A stretch of 64,000 bases of DNA from Cupriavidus basilensis. GTDB lineage: Bacteria; Pseudomonadota; Gammaproteobacteria; Burkholderiales; Burkholderiaceae. The position numbers were made by a program, and so were the translations under genes. Under the pieces are notes generated by a model. The model was not told the DNA's origin. It ran no database searches and saw nothing but the letters and a program-made list of their open reading frames with translations. The DNA lies in assembly GCF_008801925.2 (NCBI RefSeq), contig NZ_CP062803.1:3224001-3288000 (forward strand), given 5' to 3'. Below are positions 56,004 to 64,000 of the stretch, one piece after another (the stretch's first letter is position 1; the number at the start of each line of letters is the position of its first letter).

Positions 56004-56056
56004 TTCACCTCTCTCCCCGAACAGGCACCGCCGCCGGGGCACGCATGGAGACACGA

Positions 56057-56824
56057 ATGCCAGACCGTTCCGCCCTGCCCGACCCCACGGGAGCCGGCCT
56101 CGACGCCTCGCCAGCCAGCCTGGCGGCGCCGCGCTGGGCTCGCATCGCGACCGCGCTCAAGGGCCGCATCCTGGCCGGTGAATGGGCTTCCGGCACCGCC
56201 ATTGCGGCCGAGAGCGCACTGGCGGAGCACTACGGCGTGGCGCTGGGCACCATGCGCGCCGCCATCCAGGCACTGGTGGACGAAGGCTTGCTGGAACGCG
56301 TGCATGGCCGCGGCACCTTTGTGCGCGGCGCGCTGACCGGCGCCACCATGGCGCGGTTCTTCCGCTTTGGCGATGCCGGCTCGGAGATTCCCGAGTCGCG
56401 CATCGTGTCGCTGCGCACGCTGGCGGCGCCGGCGGATGTCGCCGCGCAGCTTGGCCTGGCTGCGGGCACACCGGTGTTGCGCGTATTGCGCCAGCGCGGC
56501 TGGGAAGGCCAGGTCCGCCTGCTCGAGACCATCTGGCTGCCGGCGCAGCTGTTCGGCGCGCTGGCCGCGCTCAAGCCGGCCGAGTTCGCGCCCCTGCTCT
56601 ACCCGATGTATGCCGAGCGTTGCGGCGTCACGGTCGGCCGCGCTGTCGACGACCTGCGCTTCACCCGGCTTGGCGCACGCGAGGCCGCCCAGCTGAGCTT
56701 GCCAGAAGGCCATCCCGCGCTGGCGGTCAGCCGCGTGGCGTTTGACCTGGCGGGCCGGCGGGTGGAGTTCCGCCAGACGCTGGGCAATGCCGACGATTTC
56801 CACTACCGCGCCGAGGTTCGCTGA
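56057..56824 (+). CDS. GntR-family regulator with UTRA domain (HutC type)
   Basis: A 255-residue repressor. The winged helix-turn-helix spans about residues 25-95 (WARIATALKGRILAGEWASG, ESALAEHYGVALGTMRAAIQ, ALVDEGLLERVHGRGTFVRG). A UTRA effector domain spans 110-250 (SRIVSLRTLAAPADVAAQLG, RLLETIWLPAQLFGALAALK, SRVAFDLAGRRVEFRQTLGN). The start at 56057 has GGAG 6 bases upstream; the ATG at 55994 falls inside the operator. Effector probably relates to the substrate of the amidohydrolase and Bug protein; unknown. Confidence 0.93.
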   Translation: MPDRSALPDPTGAGLDASPASLAAPRWARIATALKGRILAGEWASGTAIAAESALAEHYGVALGTMRAAIQALVDEGLLERVHGRGTFVRGALTGATMARFFRFGDAGSEIPESRIVSLRTLAAPADVAAQLGLAAGTPVLRVLRQRGWEGQVRLLETIWLPAQLFGALAALKPAEFAPLLYPMYAERCGVTVGRAVDDLRFTRLGAREAAQLSLPEGHPALAVSRVAFDLAGRRVEFRQTLGNADDFHYRAEVR

Positions 56825-56895
56825 GCCCCGCGCGCGACGCCACCGCAAGCGCGGGCCGGCGCAAGCACCCAGACCTGCACATTCCGAGGAGACCC

Positions 56896-57873
56896 ATGCG
56901 ATTCCCTATCCGTCTTTGCGCCACCGCCCTGTGCTGGCTCGCCGCCGGCACCAGCAGCCTTGCGCACGCACAGGCCTGGCCCGCGGCCAAGCCCATCCGG
57001 CTGGTCGTCACCTACGCGCCCGGCGGCGGCGCCGACACCATGGCCCGTATGATCTCGCCGCGCCTGGGCCAGGAATTGGGCCAGACCATCGTGGTGGACA
57101 ACCGTCCCGGCGCGGGCGGCCAGATCGGCACGGACCTGGTCGCCAAGTCCGCCCCGGACGGCTATACGGTGCTGCTCGACGCCGCCTCGTTTGCCGCCAA
57201 CCCCTCGCTCTACAAGCGGCTGCCCTACGACCCGGTCAAGTCCTTCATCCCGGTCTCGGTGCTGGCGCTGTATCCCAACATGCTGGTCGTGAACCCGCAG
57301 TTCCCGGCCAAGACCACGCAGGAGCTGATCGCGATGGCACGCGCCAAGCCGGGCAGCATTGCCTATGCGTCCTCGGGCAATGGCTCGGCCCAGCACCTGG
57401 CGGGCGCGCTGTTCGCGCAGCGCATGAAGCTGGACCTGTTGCACGTACCGTACAAGGGCGGCGGCCCGGCCATGGCCGATGTGATTGCCGGGCAGGTGCC
57501 GGTGTTCTTCGCCAACACGGCGTCTGGCCTGCAGCATGTGCGCGCGGGCAAGCTGCGCGTGCTGGGCGTGACCGGCGCCAGGCGCACGGCCATCCTGCCG
57601 GACACGCCGACGCTGGCCGAGGCAGGCGTGCCGCACTATGAGGTCTACGAGTGGAATGGCGTGTTCTTGCCGGCCGGCACGCCGCCGGAAATCGTCAAGC
57701 GCCTGTCGGATGCGATCCGCAAGGTCATCAACCTGCCGGAGAATCGTGAGCGCGTAACCAGCCTGGGCGGGGAGATCGTGGCCGGCACGCCGGCCGAGGC
57801 GGCGAAGTTCATCCAGGCCCAGACCAACGAATGGGCCAAGGTGATCAAGGAAGGCAACATCCAGCTGGACTGA
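56896..57873 (+). CDS. Bug-family periplasmic solute-binding protein (tripartite tricarboxylate transporter)
   Basis: A 325-residue receptor. The signal peptide ends at AHAQAW (residue 27). The family motifs PIRLVVTYAPGGGADTMARM and VVDNRPGAGGQIGTDLVAKS are followed by FAANPSLYKRLPYDPVKSFI and HVPYKGGGPAMADVIAGQVP. CCGAGGAGACCC precedes the ATG. No TctA/TctB membrane genes are adjacent, the usual orphan state of Bug genes in these bacteria. It is 71 bases after the GntR gene and probably shares its control. Confidence 0.95.
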   Translation: MRFPIRLCATALCWLAAGTSSLAHAQAWPAAKPIRLVVTYAPGGGADTMARMISPRLGQELGQTIVVDNRPGAGGQIGTDLVAKSAPDGYTVLLDAASFAANPSLYKRLPYDPVKSFIPVSVLALYPNMLVVNPQFPAKTTQELIAMARAKPGSIAYASSGNGSAQHLAGALFAQRMKLDLLHVPYKGGGPAMADVIAGQVPVFFANTASGLQHVRAGKLRVLGVTGARRTAILPDTPTLAEAGVPHYEVYEWNGVFLPAGTPPEIVKRLSDAIRKVINLPENRERVTSLGGEIVAGTPAEAAKFIQAQTNEWAKVIKEGNIQLD

Positions 57874-57912
57874 TCACTTTCCCGCGGCCTGGGCGCCTGG
57901 GCGCCCGTCCGC

Positions 57913-60276
57913 TCAGTCGATCGGGTCCAGCTTGGCGACCGACAGCACCAGCCATTTGGCGCCGTGGCGCTTGAACTTGATATTCGCGCGGGCGGCATCG
58001 CCCTCGCCTTCCAGCCCGGCGATCACGCCTTCGCCGAACTTGTTGTGGAACACGCTCTGGCCGATGCGCAAGCCGGAGCCGGCCTGGCGCTTGGCGTCGG
58101 CATAGCCGTTGCCGGTGTCCATGCCGCCGGTAGGCTGGGTGCCCGAATAGGGAACGTCCTCCGCCTTCTTGAACCAGTCGCGGCCCCAGCCGCCCTCGTT
58201 CTGCTGGCGGCGCTGCGAACCGCTGCCGCCATAGGCCTGTGCAGGCGGCATCAGCCACTTGAGCGATTCCTCCGGCAGCTCCTCGAAGAAGCGCGAGCGC
58301 ACGTGGTAGCGCATCTGCCCGTGCAGCACGCGGCTTTGCGCGAACGAGAGATAGAGCCGCTCGCGCGCACGCGTGATGGCCACGTACATCAGGCGGCGCT
58401 CTTCCTCCAGCCCGTCAGCCTCGGTGGCGCTGTTCTCGTGCGGGAACAGCCCTTCTTCCAGCCCGGTGATGAAGACCGCGTTGAACTCCAGCCCCTTGGC
58501 GGCATGCACCGTCATCATCTGCACGGCGTCCTGGCCCGCCTGCGCCTGGTTGTCGCCGGCTTCCAGCGAGGCATGGGTGAGGAAGGCCACCAGCGGGGTC
58601 ATCACCGCCGGCAGCGCCTCGGGATCCAGCACCTGCTGGGCCTGGTCGCCCTCGGCCAGCGCGGGCAGCGGCTGCGCGCCATCGCGCCCGACCGGAATCG
58701 CACTGGCCAGCGCGTCCAGCCCATAGCCCTCCTCCGTCACGAACGCCTGCGCCGCCGTCACCAGTTCCTGCAAGTTCTCGATGCGGTCCTGGCCTTCTTT
58801 TTCGGCGCGATAGTGCGTGATCAGGCCGCTGGTGTTGGTCACGTACTCGACTGTTTCCGGCAGCGTCATGCGCCGCGTCTCGGCGCGCATCTGCTCGATC
58901 AGCCGCACAAAGGCGCCCAGCGTGCTGCCGGCCTTGCCGGGCACGAAGGCCACGGCTTCGGCCAGCGAGCAGTTGTACTGGCGCGCCGCATCCTGCAGGG
59001 CCTCCAGCGAGCGCGCGCCGATGCCGCGCGTGGGGAAATTCACCACGCGGCCGAAGGCAGCGTCGTTGCGCGGGTTTTCCAGCAACTGCAGGTAAGCCAG
59101 CGCGTGCTTGATTTCGGCACGCTCGAAGAAGCGCAAGCCGCCGTACACGCGATAGGAAATGCTGGCCGAGAAGAGCGCGTGCTCGATCACCCGCGACTGC
59201 GCATTGCTGCGGTAGAGGATGGCGATCTCCGAGCGGCTCATGCCCTGCGCGATCAGGTCACGGATTTCCTCCACGATCCAGCCGGCCTCCTGGCCGTCGG
59301 TGCCGGCCTGGTACACCCGCACCGGCTCGCCGTGGCCGGCATCGGTGCGCAGGTTCTTGCCCAGGCGGCGCGAATTGTGGGCAATCAGGTGGTTGGCCGA
59401 ATCCAGGATGTGGCCGTGGGAGCGGTAGTTCTGCTCCAGCTTGATCATGTGGCGCACGCGGAACTCGTGCTCGAAGTCGCGCATGTTGCCGACATTGGCG
59501 CCACGGAACGCGTAGATGCTCTGGTCGTCGTCGCCGACCGCGAACACCGCGGCCGGGTTCTGCGTGCCGAAGCCAGCCAGCATCTTGAGCCACTGGTACT
59601 GCAGCACGTTGGTGTCCTGGAACTCGTCCACCAGCACATGGCGGAAGCGGTGCTGGTAGTGCTGGCGGATCGCGTCGTTGTAGCGCAGCAGCTCGTAGCA
59701 GCGCAGCAGCAGCTCGGCGAAGTCGACCACGCCTTCGCGCTGGCACTGCACATCGTAGGCGGCGTAGAGATCGACGAAGCGGCGGTTGAAGTCGTCGTTG
59801 GCCTCCACATCGGCCGGGCGCAGGCCTTGCTCCTTGGCATTGTTGATGAAGTACTGCAGGTTCTTGGCCGGGTACTTCTCGTCATCCACGTTCAGCGACT
59901 TGAGCAGGCGCTTGAGGGCGGAGAGCTGGTCCTGGCTGTCGAGGATGGCGAAGGTCTGCGGCAGGCCGGCGTCTCGGTAATGCGCGCGCAGCATGCGGTT
60001 GCACAGCCCGTGGAAGGTGCCGATCCACATGCCGCGCGTGTTGATCGGCAGCATCGACGTCAGCCGCGTCATCATTTCCTTGGCGGCCTTGTTGGTAAAG
60101 GTCACCGCCAGCAGGCCGGCGGGCGACACCCGGCCGTTCTGGATCAGCCATGCGATGCGGGTGGTCAGCACACGCGTCTTGCCGCTGCCCGCGCCAGCCA
60201 GGATCAGCGCCGGCTCGTCAGGCAAAGTGACGGCGGCTAGTTGTTCAGCATTGAGATTGGCAAGCAGGTCGGACAT
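57913..60276 (-). CDS. uvrD: ATP-dependent DNA helicase UvrD/Rep family
   Basis: A 787-residue SF1A 3'-5' helicase of excision and mismatch repair. Motifs in order: Walker [21 protein letters not shown], Ib and [91 protein letters not shown]. The C-terminal 100 residues end in a Tudor-like tail ([20 protein letters not shown]) found in UvrD and PcrA. PcrA/UvrD rather than Rep by that tail. Confidence 0.95.
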   Translation of the reverse strand: MSDLLANLNAEQLAAVTLPDEPALILAGAGSGKTRVLTTRIAWLIQNGRVSPAGLLAVTFTNKAAKEMMTRLTSMLPINTRGMWIGTFHGLCNRMLRAHYRDAGLPQTFAILDSQDQLSALKRLLKSLNVDDEKYPAKNLQYFINNAKEQGLRPADVEANDDFNRRFVDLYAAYDVQCQREGVVDFAELLLRCYELLRYNDAIRQHYQHRFRHVLVDEFQDTNVLQYQWLKMLAGFGTQNPAAVFAVGDDDQSIYAFRGANVGNMRDFEHEFRVRHMIKLEQNYRSHGHILDSANHLIAHNSRRLGKNLRTDAGHGEPVRVYQAGTDGQEAGWIVEEIRDLIAQGMSRSEIAILYRSNAQSRVIEHALFSASISYRVYGGLRFFERAEIKHALAYLQLLENPRNDAAFGRVVNFPTRGIGARSLEALQDAARQYNCSLAEAVAFVPGKAGSTLGAFVRLIEQMRAETRRMTLPETVEYVTNTSGLITHYRAEKEGQDRIENLQELVTAAQAFVTEEGYGLDALASAIPVGRDGAQPLPALAEGDQAQQVLDPEALPAVMTPLVAFLTHASLEAGDNQAQAGQDAVQMMTVHAAKGLEFNAVFITGLEEGLFPHENSATEADGLEEERRLMYVAITRARERLYLSFAQSRVLHGQMRYHVRSRFFEELPEESLKWLMPPAQAYGGSGSQRRQQNEGGWGRDWFKKAEDVPYSGTQPTGGMDTGNGYADAKRQAGSGLRIGQSVFHNKFGEGVIAGLEGEGDAARANIKFKRHGAKWLVLSVAKLDPID

Positions 60277-60598
60277 CGGGGAGGCCTTGTGGAGTGCCCC
60301 GAATTATACCGGGGCGCCCCCCGTGCCCGTACGGCCCCGGCCGCCGGACAGGGCGATCGGGCGGCAGCGGGCCGGGAACCACGCAAAATGGCACGAAAAA
60401 GCACGGCGGATCCCCTCGCGAGAGGTAAGCAGAGCACTTTCAGGCAGGGCAAAGCACCGGCAAAATGACGCCGCGCGGCCGAGCCCGGGCCGAAATCGCG
60501 CGCCCCCCACCCGCCTCCCCTATAATTTGATGTTTTCCCGGCGCGTTGCCCCTGCCCGCCTGGCCCGCAGAATCCGACGTAATCATCGACATCCGAGC
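60277..60598. other. Divergent intergenic region uvrD / valS
   Basis: 322 bases. A perfect -10 TATAAT lies at 60521-60526 on the plus strand, upstream of valS, but there is no matching -35 at 16-18 bases. No T-box or hairpin leader for valS is apparent. The short open frames here have no family match. Confidence 0.6.
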
Positions 60599-63466
60599 AT
60601 GACCGCCCAAGACCAGTCCCTTGCCAAGAGCTTCGAACCCGCCGCCATTGAGGCCAAGTGGGGCCCAGAGTGGGAGAAGCGCGGCATCGCGAAGCCGACC
60701 CTCGACCCGGACCGTCCGGACTTCTGCATCCAGCTGCCGCCGCCCAATGTGACCGGCACGCTGCACATGGGCCATGCCTTCAACCAGACCATCATGGACG
60801 GCCTGGCCCGCCATGCCCGCATGAGCGGCGCCAACACGCTGTGGGTGCCGGGCACCGACCACGCCGGCATCGCCACCCAGATCGTGGTGGAGCGCCAGCT
60901 GGAAGCGCAAGGCGTATCGCGCCATGAGCTAGGCCGCGAGAAGTTCGTCGAGAAGGTGTGGGAGTGGAAGGAAGAGTCCGGCTCGACGATTACGCGCCAG
61001 ATCCGCCGCATGGGCGCCTCGATCGACTGGAGCCATGAGTACTTCACGATGTCGCCGGAGATGTCCAAGGCGGTCACCGAAGTCTTCGTGCGCCTGTTCG
61101 AGCAAGGCCTGATCTACCGCGGCAAGCGCCTGGTCAACTGGGACCCGGTGCTGGGCACCGCGGTGTCCGACCTGGAAGTGGACAACGTCGAGGAAGATGG
61201 CTCGATGTGGCACATCCGCTATCCGCTGGCCGAAGCCGATACCGTGCACGGCCTGACCCACCTGACGGTGGCCACCACCCGCCCCGAAACCATGCTGGGC
61301 GACGTGGCCGTGATGGTGCACCCGGAAGACGAGCGTTATGCGCACCTGATCGGCAAGTTTGTGCGCCTGCCGCTCACCGGCCGCGATATCCCGGTGATCG
61401 CCGACGACTACGTCGACCGCGAATTCGGCACCGGCGTGGTCAAGGTGACGCCCGCCCATGATTTCAACGACTATGCGGTTGGCCAGCGCCACAAGCTGCC
61501 GCAGCTGTCCATCCTGACGCTCGACGCCAAGATCGTCGCCGACGCGCCCGCCGCCTATGCCGGCCTGGACCGCTTCGAGGCGCGCACGCGCATCGTGGCG
61601 GACCTGGATGCCCAGGGCCTGCTGGCCGAGGTCAAGAAGCACAAGCTGATGACGCCGCGCAGCGAGCGCACTGGCAGCGCCATCGAGCCGATGCTGACCG
61701 ACCAGTGGTTCGTCGCCATGAGCAAGCCGGCGCCGGAAGGCACCTTCCACCCGGGCCGCTCGATTGCCGAAGTGGCGCTGGACGCCGTGCAGAGCGGCGA
61801 GATCAAGCTGATCCCCGATAACTGGAACAGCACCTACAACCAGTGGCTGGAGAACATCCAGGACTGGTGCATCTCGCGCCAGCTGTGGTGGGGCCACCAG
61901 ATCCCGGCCTGGTACGACGAGGCCGGCAAGTGCTTCGTCGCCCGCACCGAGGAAGAGGCGCAGGCACAGGCGCGCGCGGCCGGCAGCACCGGGCCGCTGC
62001 GCCGCGAGGACGATGTGCTCGACACCTGGTTCTCCTCGGCCCTGGTGCCCTTCTCGTCGCTGGGCTGGCCCGCCGAGACGCCGGAGTTGCAACATTTTCT
62101 ACCGTCGTCGGCGCTTGTTACCGGTTACGACATCATCTTCTTCTGGGTGGCGCGCATGGTCATGATGACCAAGCACTTCACCGGCAAGGTGCCGTTCCAT
62201 ACCGTCTATGTGCACGGCCTGGTGCGGGATTCGGAAGGCAAGAAGATGAGCAAGTCCGAGGGCAACACCCTGGACCCGGTGGACCTGATCGATGGCATCG
62301 AGCTCGAGCCGCTGCTCAAGAAGCGCACCACCGGCCTGCGCCGTCCCAAGGACGCGCCCAAGATCGAGAAAAAGACCAAGAAGGAATTCCCCGAGGGCAT
62401 TCCGGCGTTTGGCGCCGATGCACTGCGCTTCACCTTCGCCTCGCTGGCCACGCTGGGCCGTAACATCAACTTCGACACCGGCCGCTGCGAAGGCTATCGC
62501 AACTTCTGCAACAAGCTGTGGAACGCCACGCGCTTCGTGCTGATGAACACCGAGGGGCACGACTGCGGCATGGGCCCGTGCAGCAACGACTGCGGCCCCG
62601 ACGGCTACCTGCATTTCTCGCAGCCGGACCGCTGGATCGTGTCGCTGCTGCAGCGCGTGGAAGCCGAAGTGGAAAAGGGCTTTGCCGAGTACCGCTTCGA
62701 CAATATCGCCAGCGCCATCTACAAGTTCGTCTGGGACGAGTACTGCGACTGGTACCTGGAACTGGCCAAGGTCCAGATCCAGAACGGCACGCCCGCGCAG
62801 CAGCGCGCCACCCGCCGCACGCTGTTGCGCGTGCTGGAAACCGTGCTGCGCCTGGCCCACCCGATCATCCCCTTCATCACCGAAGAGCTGTGGCAGAAGG
62901 TAGCGCCGCTGGCCGGCCGCGCCAAGGGCGACGGCAGCGAGACGCTGGCGCTGCAGGCCTATCCCCTGCCCGCCATGGCAAAGATCGACGAGGCCGCCGA
63001 GCAATGGACCGCGCAGCTCAAGGCCGTGGTCGACGCTTGCCGCAACCTGCGCGGCGAAATGAACATCTCGCCGGCCCAGCGCATTCCGCTGTACGCTGAA
63101 GGCGACAGCGCGTTCCTGACGTCGGCCCAGGCTTATGTGCAGGCGCTGGCGAAACTTTCGGAGGTCAAGGTATTCGAAGATCAGAATGCCCTGATGGCCG
63201 AAGGTGCCGGCGCGCCGGTGGCCATCGTCGGCGGCAACCATCTGTTGCTGAAAATCGAAATCGACGTGGCCGCGGAACGCGTGCGCCTGTCCAAGGAAAT
63301 AGAGCGCATCAGCGCCGAAGTCGGCAAGTGCCGTGGCAAGCTGTCCAACGAGAGCTTCGTCGCCAAGGCACCGCCCGCCGTCGTCGCGCAAGAAACCCAG
63401 CGTCTGTCGGATTTCGAACAGACCCTGGTCAAGCTGCAGGATCAACTGCAGCGCTTGCCGGCATGA
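60599..63466 (+). CDS. valS: Valyl-tRNA synthetase
   Basis: A 955-residue class I synthetase charging tRNA-Val. HIGH motif is HMGHAFN (about residue 55), the editing domain is about 200-330 ([20 protein letters not shown]), KMSKS is [10 protein letters not shown] (about 550), and [10 protein letters not shown] is present. A C-terminal anticodon and coiled-coil arm ends the protein ([20 protein letters not shown]). The start at 60599 begins the family sequence; the longer frame upstream overlaps uvrD. A 70-residue segment after KMSKS ([20 protein letters not shown]) is usual for beta-proteobacteria. Confidence 0.98.
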   Translation: MTAQDQSLAKSFEPAAIEAKWGPEWEKRGIAKPTLDPDRPDFCIQLPPPNVTGTLHMGHAFNQTIMDGLARHARMSGANTLWVPGTDHAGIATQIVVERQLEAQGVSRHELGREKFVEKVWEWKEESGSTITRQIRRMGASIDWSHEYFTMSPEMSKAVTEVFVRLFEQGLIYRGKRLVNWDPVLGTAVSDLEVDNVEEDGSMWHIRYPLAEADTVHGLTHLTVATTRPETMLGDVAVMVHPEDERYAHLIGKFVRLPLTGRDIPVIADDYVDREFGTGVVKVTPAHDFNDYAVGQRHKLPQLSILTLDAKIVADAPAAYAGLDRFEARTRIVADLDAQGLLAEVKKHKLMTPRSERTGSAIEPMLTDQWFVAMSKPAPEGTFHPGRSIAEVALDAVQSGEIKLIPDNWNSTYNQWLENIQDWCISRQLWWGHQIPAWYDEAGKCFVARTEEEAQAQARAAGSTGPLRREDDVLDTWFSSALVPFSSLGWPAETPELQHFLPSSALVTGYDIIFFWVARMVMMTKHFTGKVPFHTVYVHGLVRDSEGKKMSKSEGNTLDPVDLIDGIELEPLLKKRTTGLRRPKDAPKIEKKTKKEFPEGIPAFGADALRFTFASLATLGRNINFDTGRCEGYRNFCNKLWNATRFVLMNTEGHDCGMGPCSNDCGPDGYLHFSQPDRWIVSLLQRVEAEVEKGFAEYRFDNIASAIYKFVWDEYCDWYLELAKVQIQNGTPAQQRATRRTLLRVLETVLRLAHPIIPFITEELWQKVAPLAGRAKGDGSETLALQAYPLPAMAKIDEAAEQWTAQLKAVVDACRNLRGEMNISPAQRIPLYAEGDSAFLTSAQAYVQALAKLSEVKVFEDQNALMAEGAGAPVAIVGGNHLLLKIEIDVAAERVRLSKEIERISAEVGKCRGKLSNESFVAKAPPAVVAQETQRLSDFEQTLVKLQDQLQRLPA

Positions 63467-63518
63467 GCTTTGCATCACCAGCAGGGTTGTCTACACCGAA
63501 TTGATAAGGAAAACCGAT

Positions 63519-64000
63519 ATGGAAACCCGCGTCACCAAGGCTGTCTTCCCGGTAGCCGGTCTCGGCACTCGTTTTTTGCCGGCTACCAAGGCAAGCCCGA
63601 AGGAAATGCTGCCGGTGGTCGACAAACCCCTGATCCAGTACGCCGTGGAAGAAGCCATGGCTGCCGGCATCACCGAGATGATCTTCGTCACCGGCCGCTC
63701 CAAGCGCGCCATCGAAGATCACTTCGACAAGGCCTATGAGCTCGAAGCGGAACTCGAGGCAAAGAACAAGCAGGCCCTGCTCACCCTGGTGCGCTCGATC
63801 AAGCCGTCGCACGTGGAATGCTTCTACGTGCGCCAGCCCGAGGCGCTCGGCCTTGGACACGCCGTGCTCTGCGCGGAAAAGCTGGTGGGCGACGCACCGT
63901 TCGCCGTGATGCTGGCCGATGACCTGCTGGATGGCGATCCGCCGGTCATGAAGCAGATGGTGGACCTGTACGGCCACTACAACTGCTCGGTGCTGGGCGT
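63519..64000 (+). CDS. galU: UTP-glucose-1-phosphate uridylyltransferase, 5' part only
   Basis: The first 160 codons are in the window. The enzyme makes UDP-glucose for surface polysaccharides. The nucleotide motif is [20 protein letters not shown]; further family segments are [40 protein letters not shown] and the metal-ligand [23 protein letters not shown] precedes the ATG. It starts 52 bases after valS, possibly co-transcribed. The 3' end is outside the window. Confidence 0.96.
   Translation, partial: METRVTKAVFPVAGLGTRFLPATKASPKEMLPVVDKPLIQYAVEEAMAAGITEMIFVTGRSKRAIEDHFDKAYELEAELEAKNKQALLTLVRSIKPSHVECFYVRQPEALGLGHAVLCAEKLVGDAPFAVMLADDLLDGDPPVMKQMVDLYGHYNCSVLG

Overview
The window is high-GC chromosomal DNA of a Burkholderiales beta-proteobacterium, most likely Cupriavidus or a close relative (Ralstonia group). 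The call rests on codon usage, on the gene order rpsU-yqeY-dnaG-rpoD-tRNA-Ile(CAU), and on the neighbourhoods xseB-ispA-dxs-folE2-tsaD and polA-DUF2782-thrB-BPSS1780. Species is not decided here. It splits into an accessory left part (about 1-28.8 kb) and a conserved housekeeping right part (about 28.9-64 kb).

Left part. Genes on the minus strand form what looks like one two-partner secretion (TPS) and cell-surface-signalling locus. In transcription order from about 26.5 kb leftward these are: TpsB outer-membrane transporter, an ExbB fused to a periplasmic DUF2341/LamG-like region, ExbD, TonB, a large putative porin, a periplasmic coiled-coil protein, a parvulin-type peptidyl-prolyl isomerase and a YbjN-domain protein. 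A second transcription unit (from 17117) follows: a small TonB-C-like exported protein, an HtrA/Deg protease with two PDZ domains, a barrel-less STN-domain protein, a FecI-type ECF sigma factor and a FecR-like anti-sigma factor. The giant TpsA exoprotein (over 3360 residues, cut by the window edge) is last. The gene set resembles the Pseudomonas aeruginosa PUMA3 system (vreA-vreI-vreR with pdtA/pdtB and exbB2/exbD2). Two near-identical ECF-type promoters, each with the same 17-nt spacer, lie in front of the tpsB unit and the signalling unit, so the sigma factor probably drives both.

Between fecR and tpsA lies a non-coding repeat locus: two copies, head to head, of an element of about 280-290 bp. 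Each carries a long hairpin. A 1656-bp IS3-family insertion sequence sits exactly in the 4-nt loop of one hairpin and has duplicated the loop (CTCG).

From 26.6 to 28.9 kb come small exported or membrane proteins of unknown role (one DUF3455, one with tandem TNKDGYVPD repeats), ending at a strong terminator.

Right part. tRNA-Ile2 and the macromolecular-synthesis genes rpoD, dnaG, yqeY and rpsU come first, with a terminator-like hairpin after rpsU. Next are a BaiN/HI0933-type flavoprotein, tsaD, folE2 and the isoprenoid cluster xseB-ispA-dxs. They are followed by a Rieske oxygenase, a DMT permease, a sulfurtransferase, a ZIP metal transporter, a Tat-exported dienelactone hydrolase and a type II NADH dehydrogenase. 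Then come polA, a LOG-family protein, DUF2782, thrB and a BPSS1780 membrane protein. A small catabolic cluster (amidohydrolase / GntR regulator / Bug-family binding protein) has a clear operator-promoter overlap. The window ends with uvrD, valS and a partial galU.
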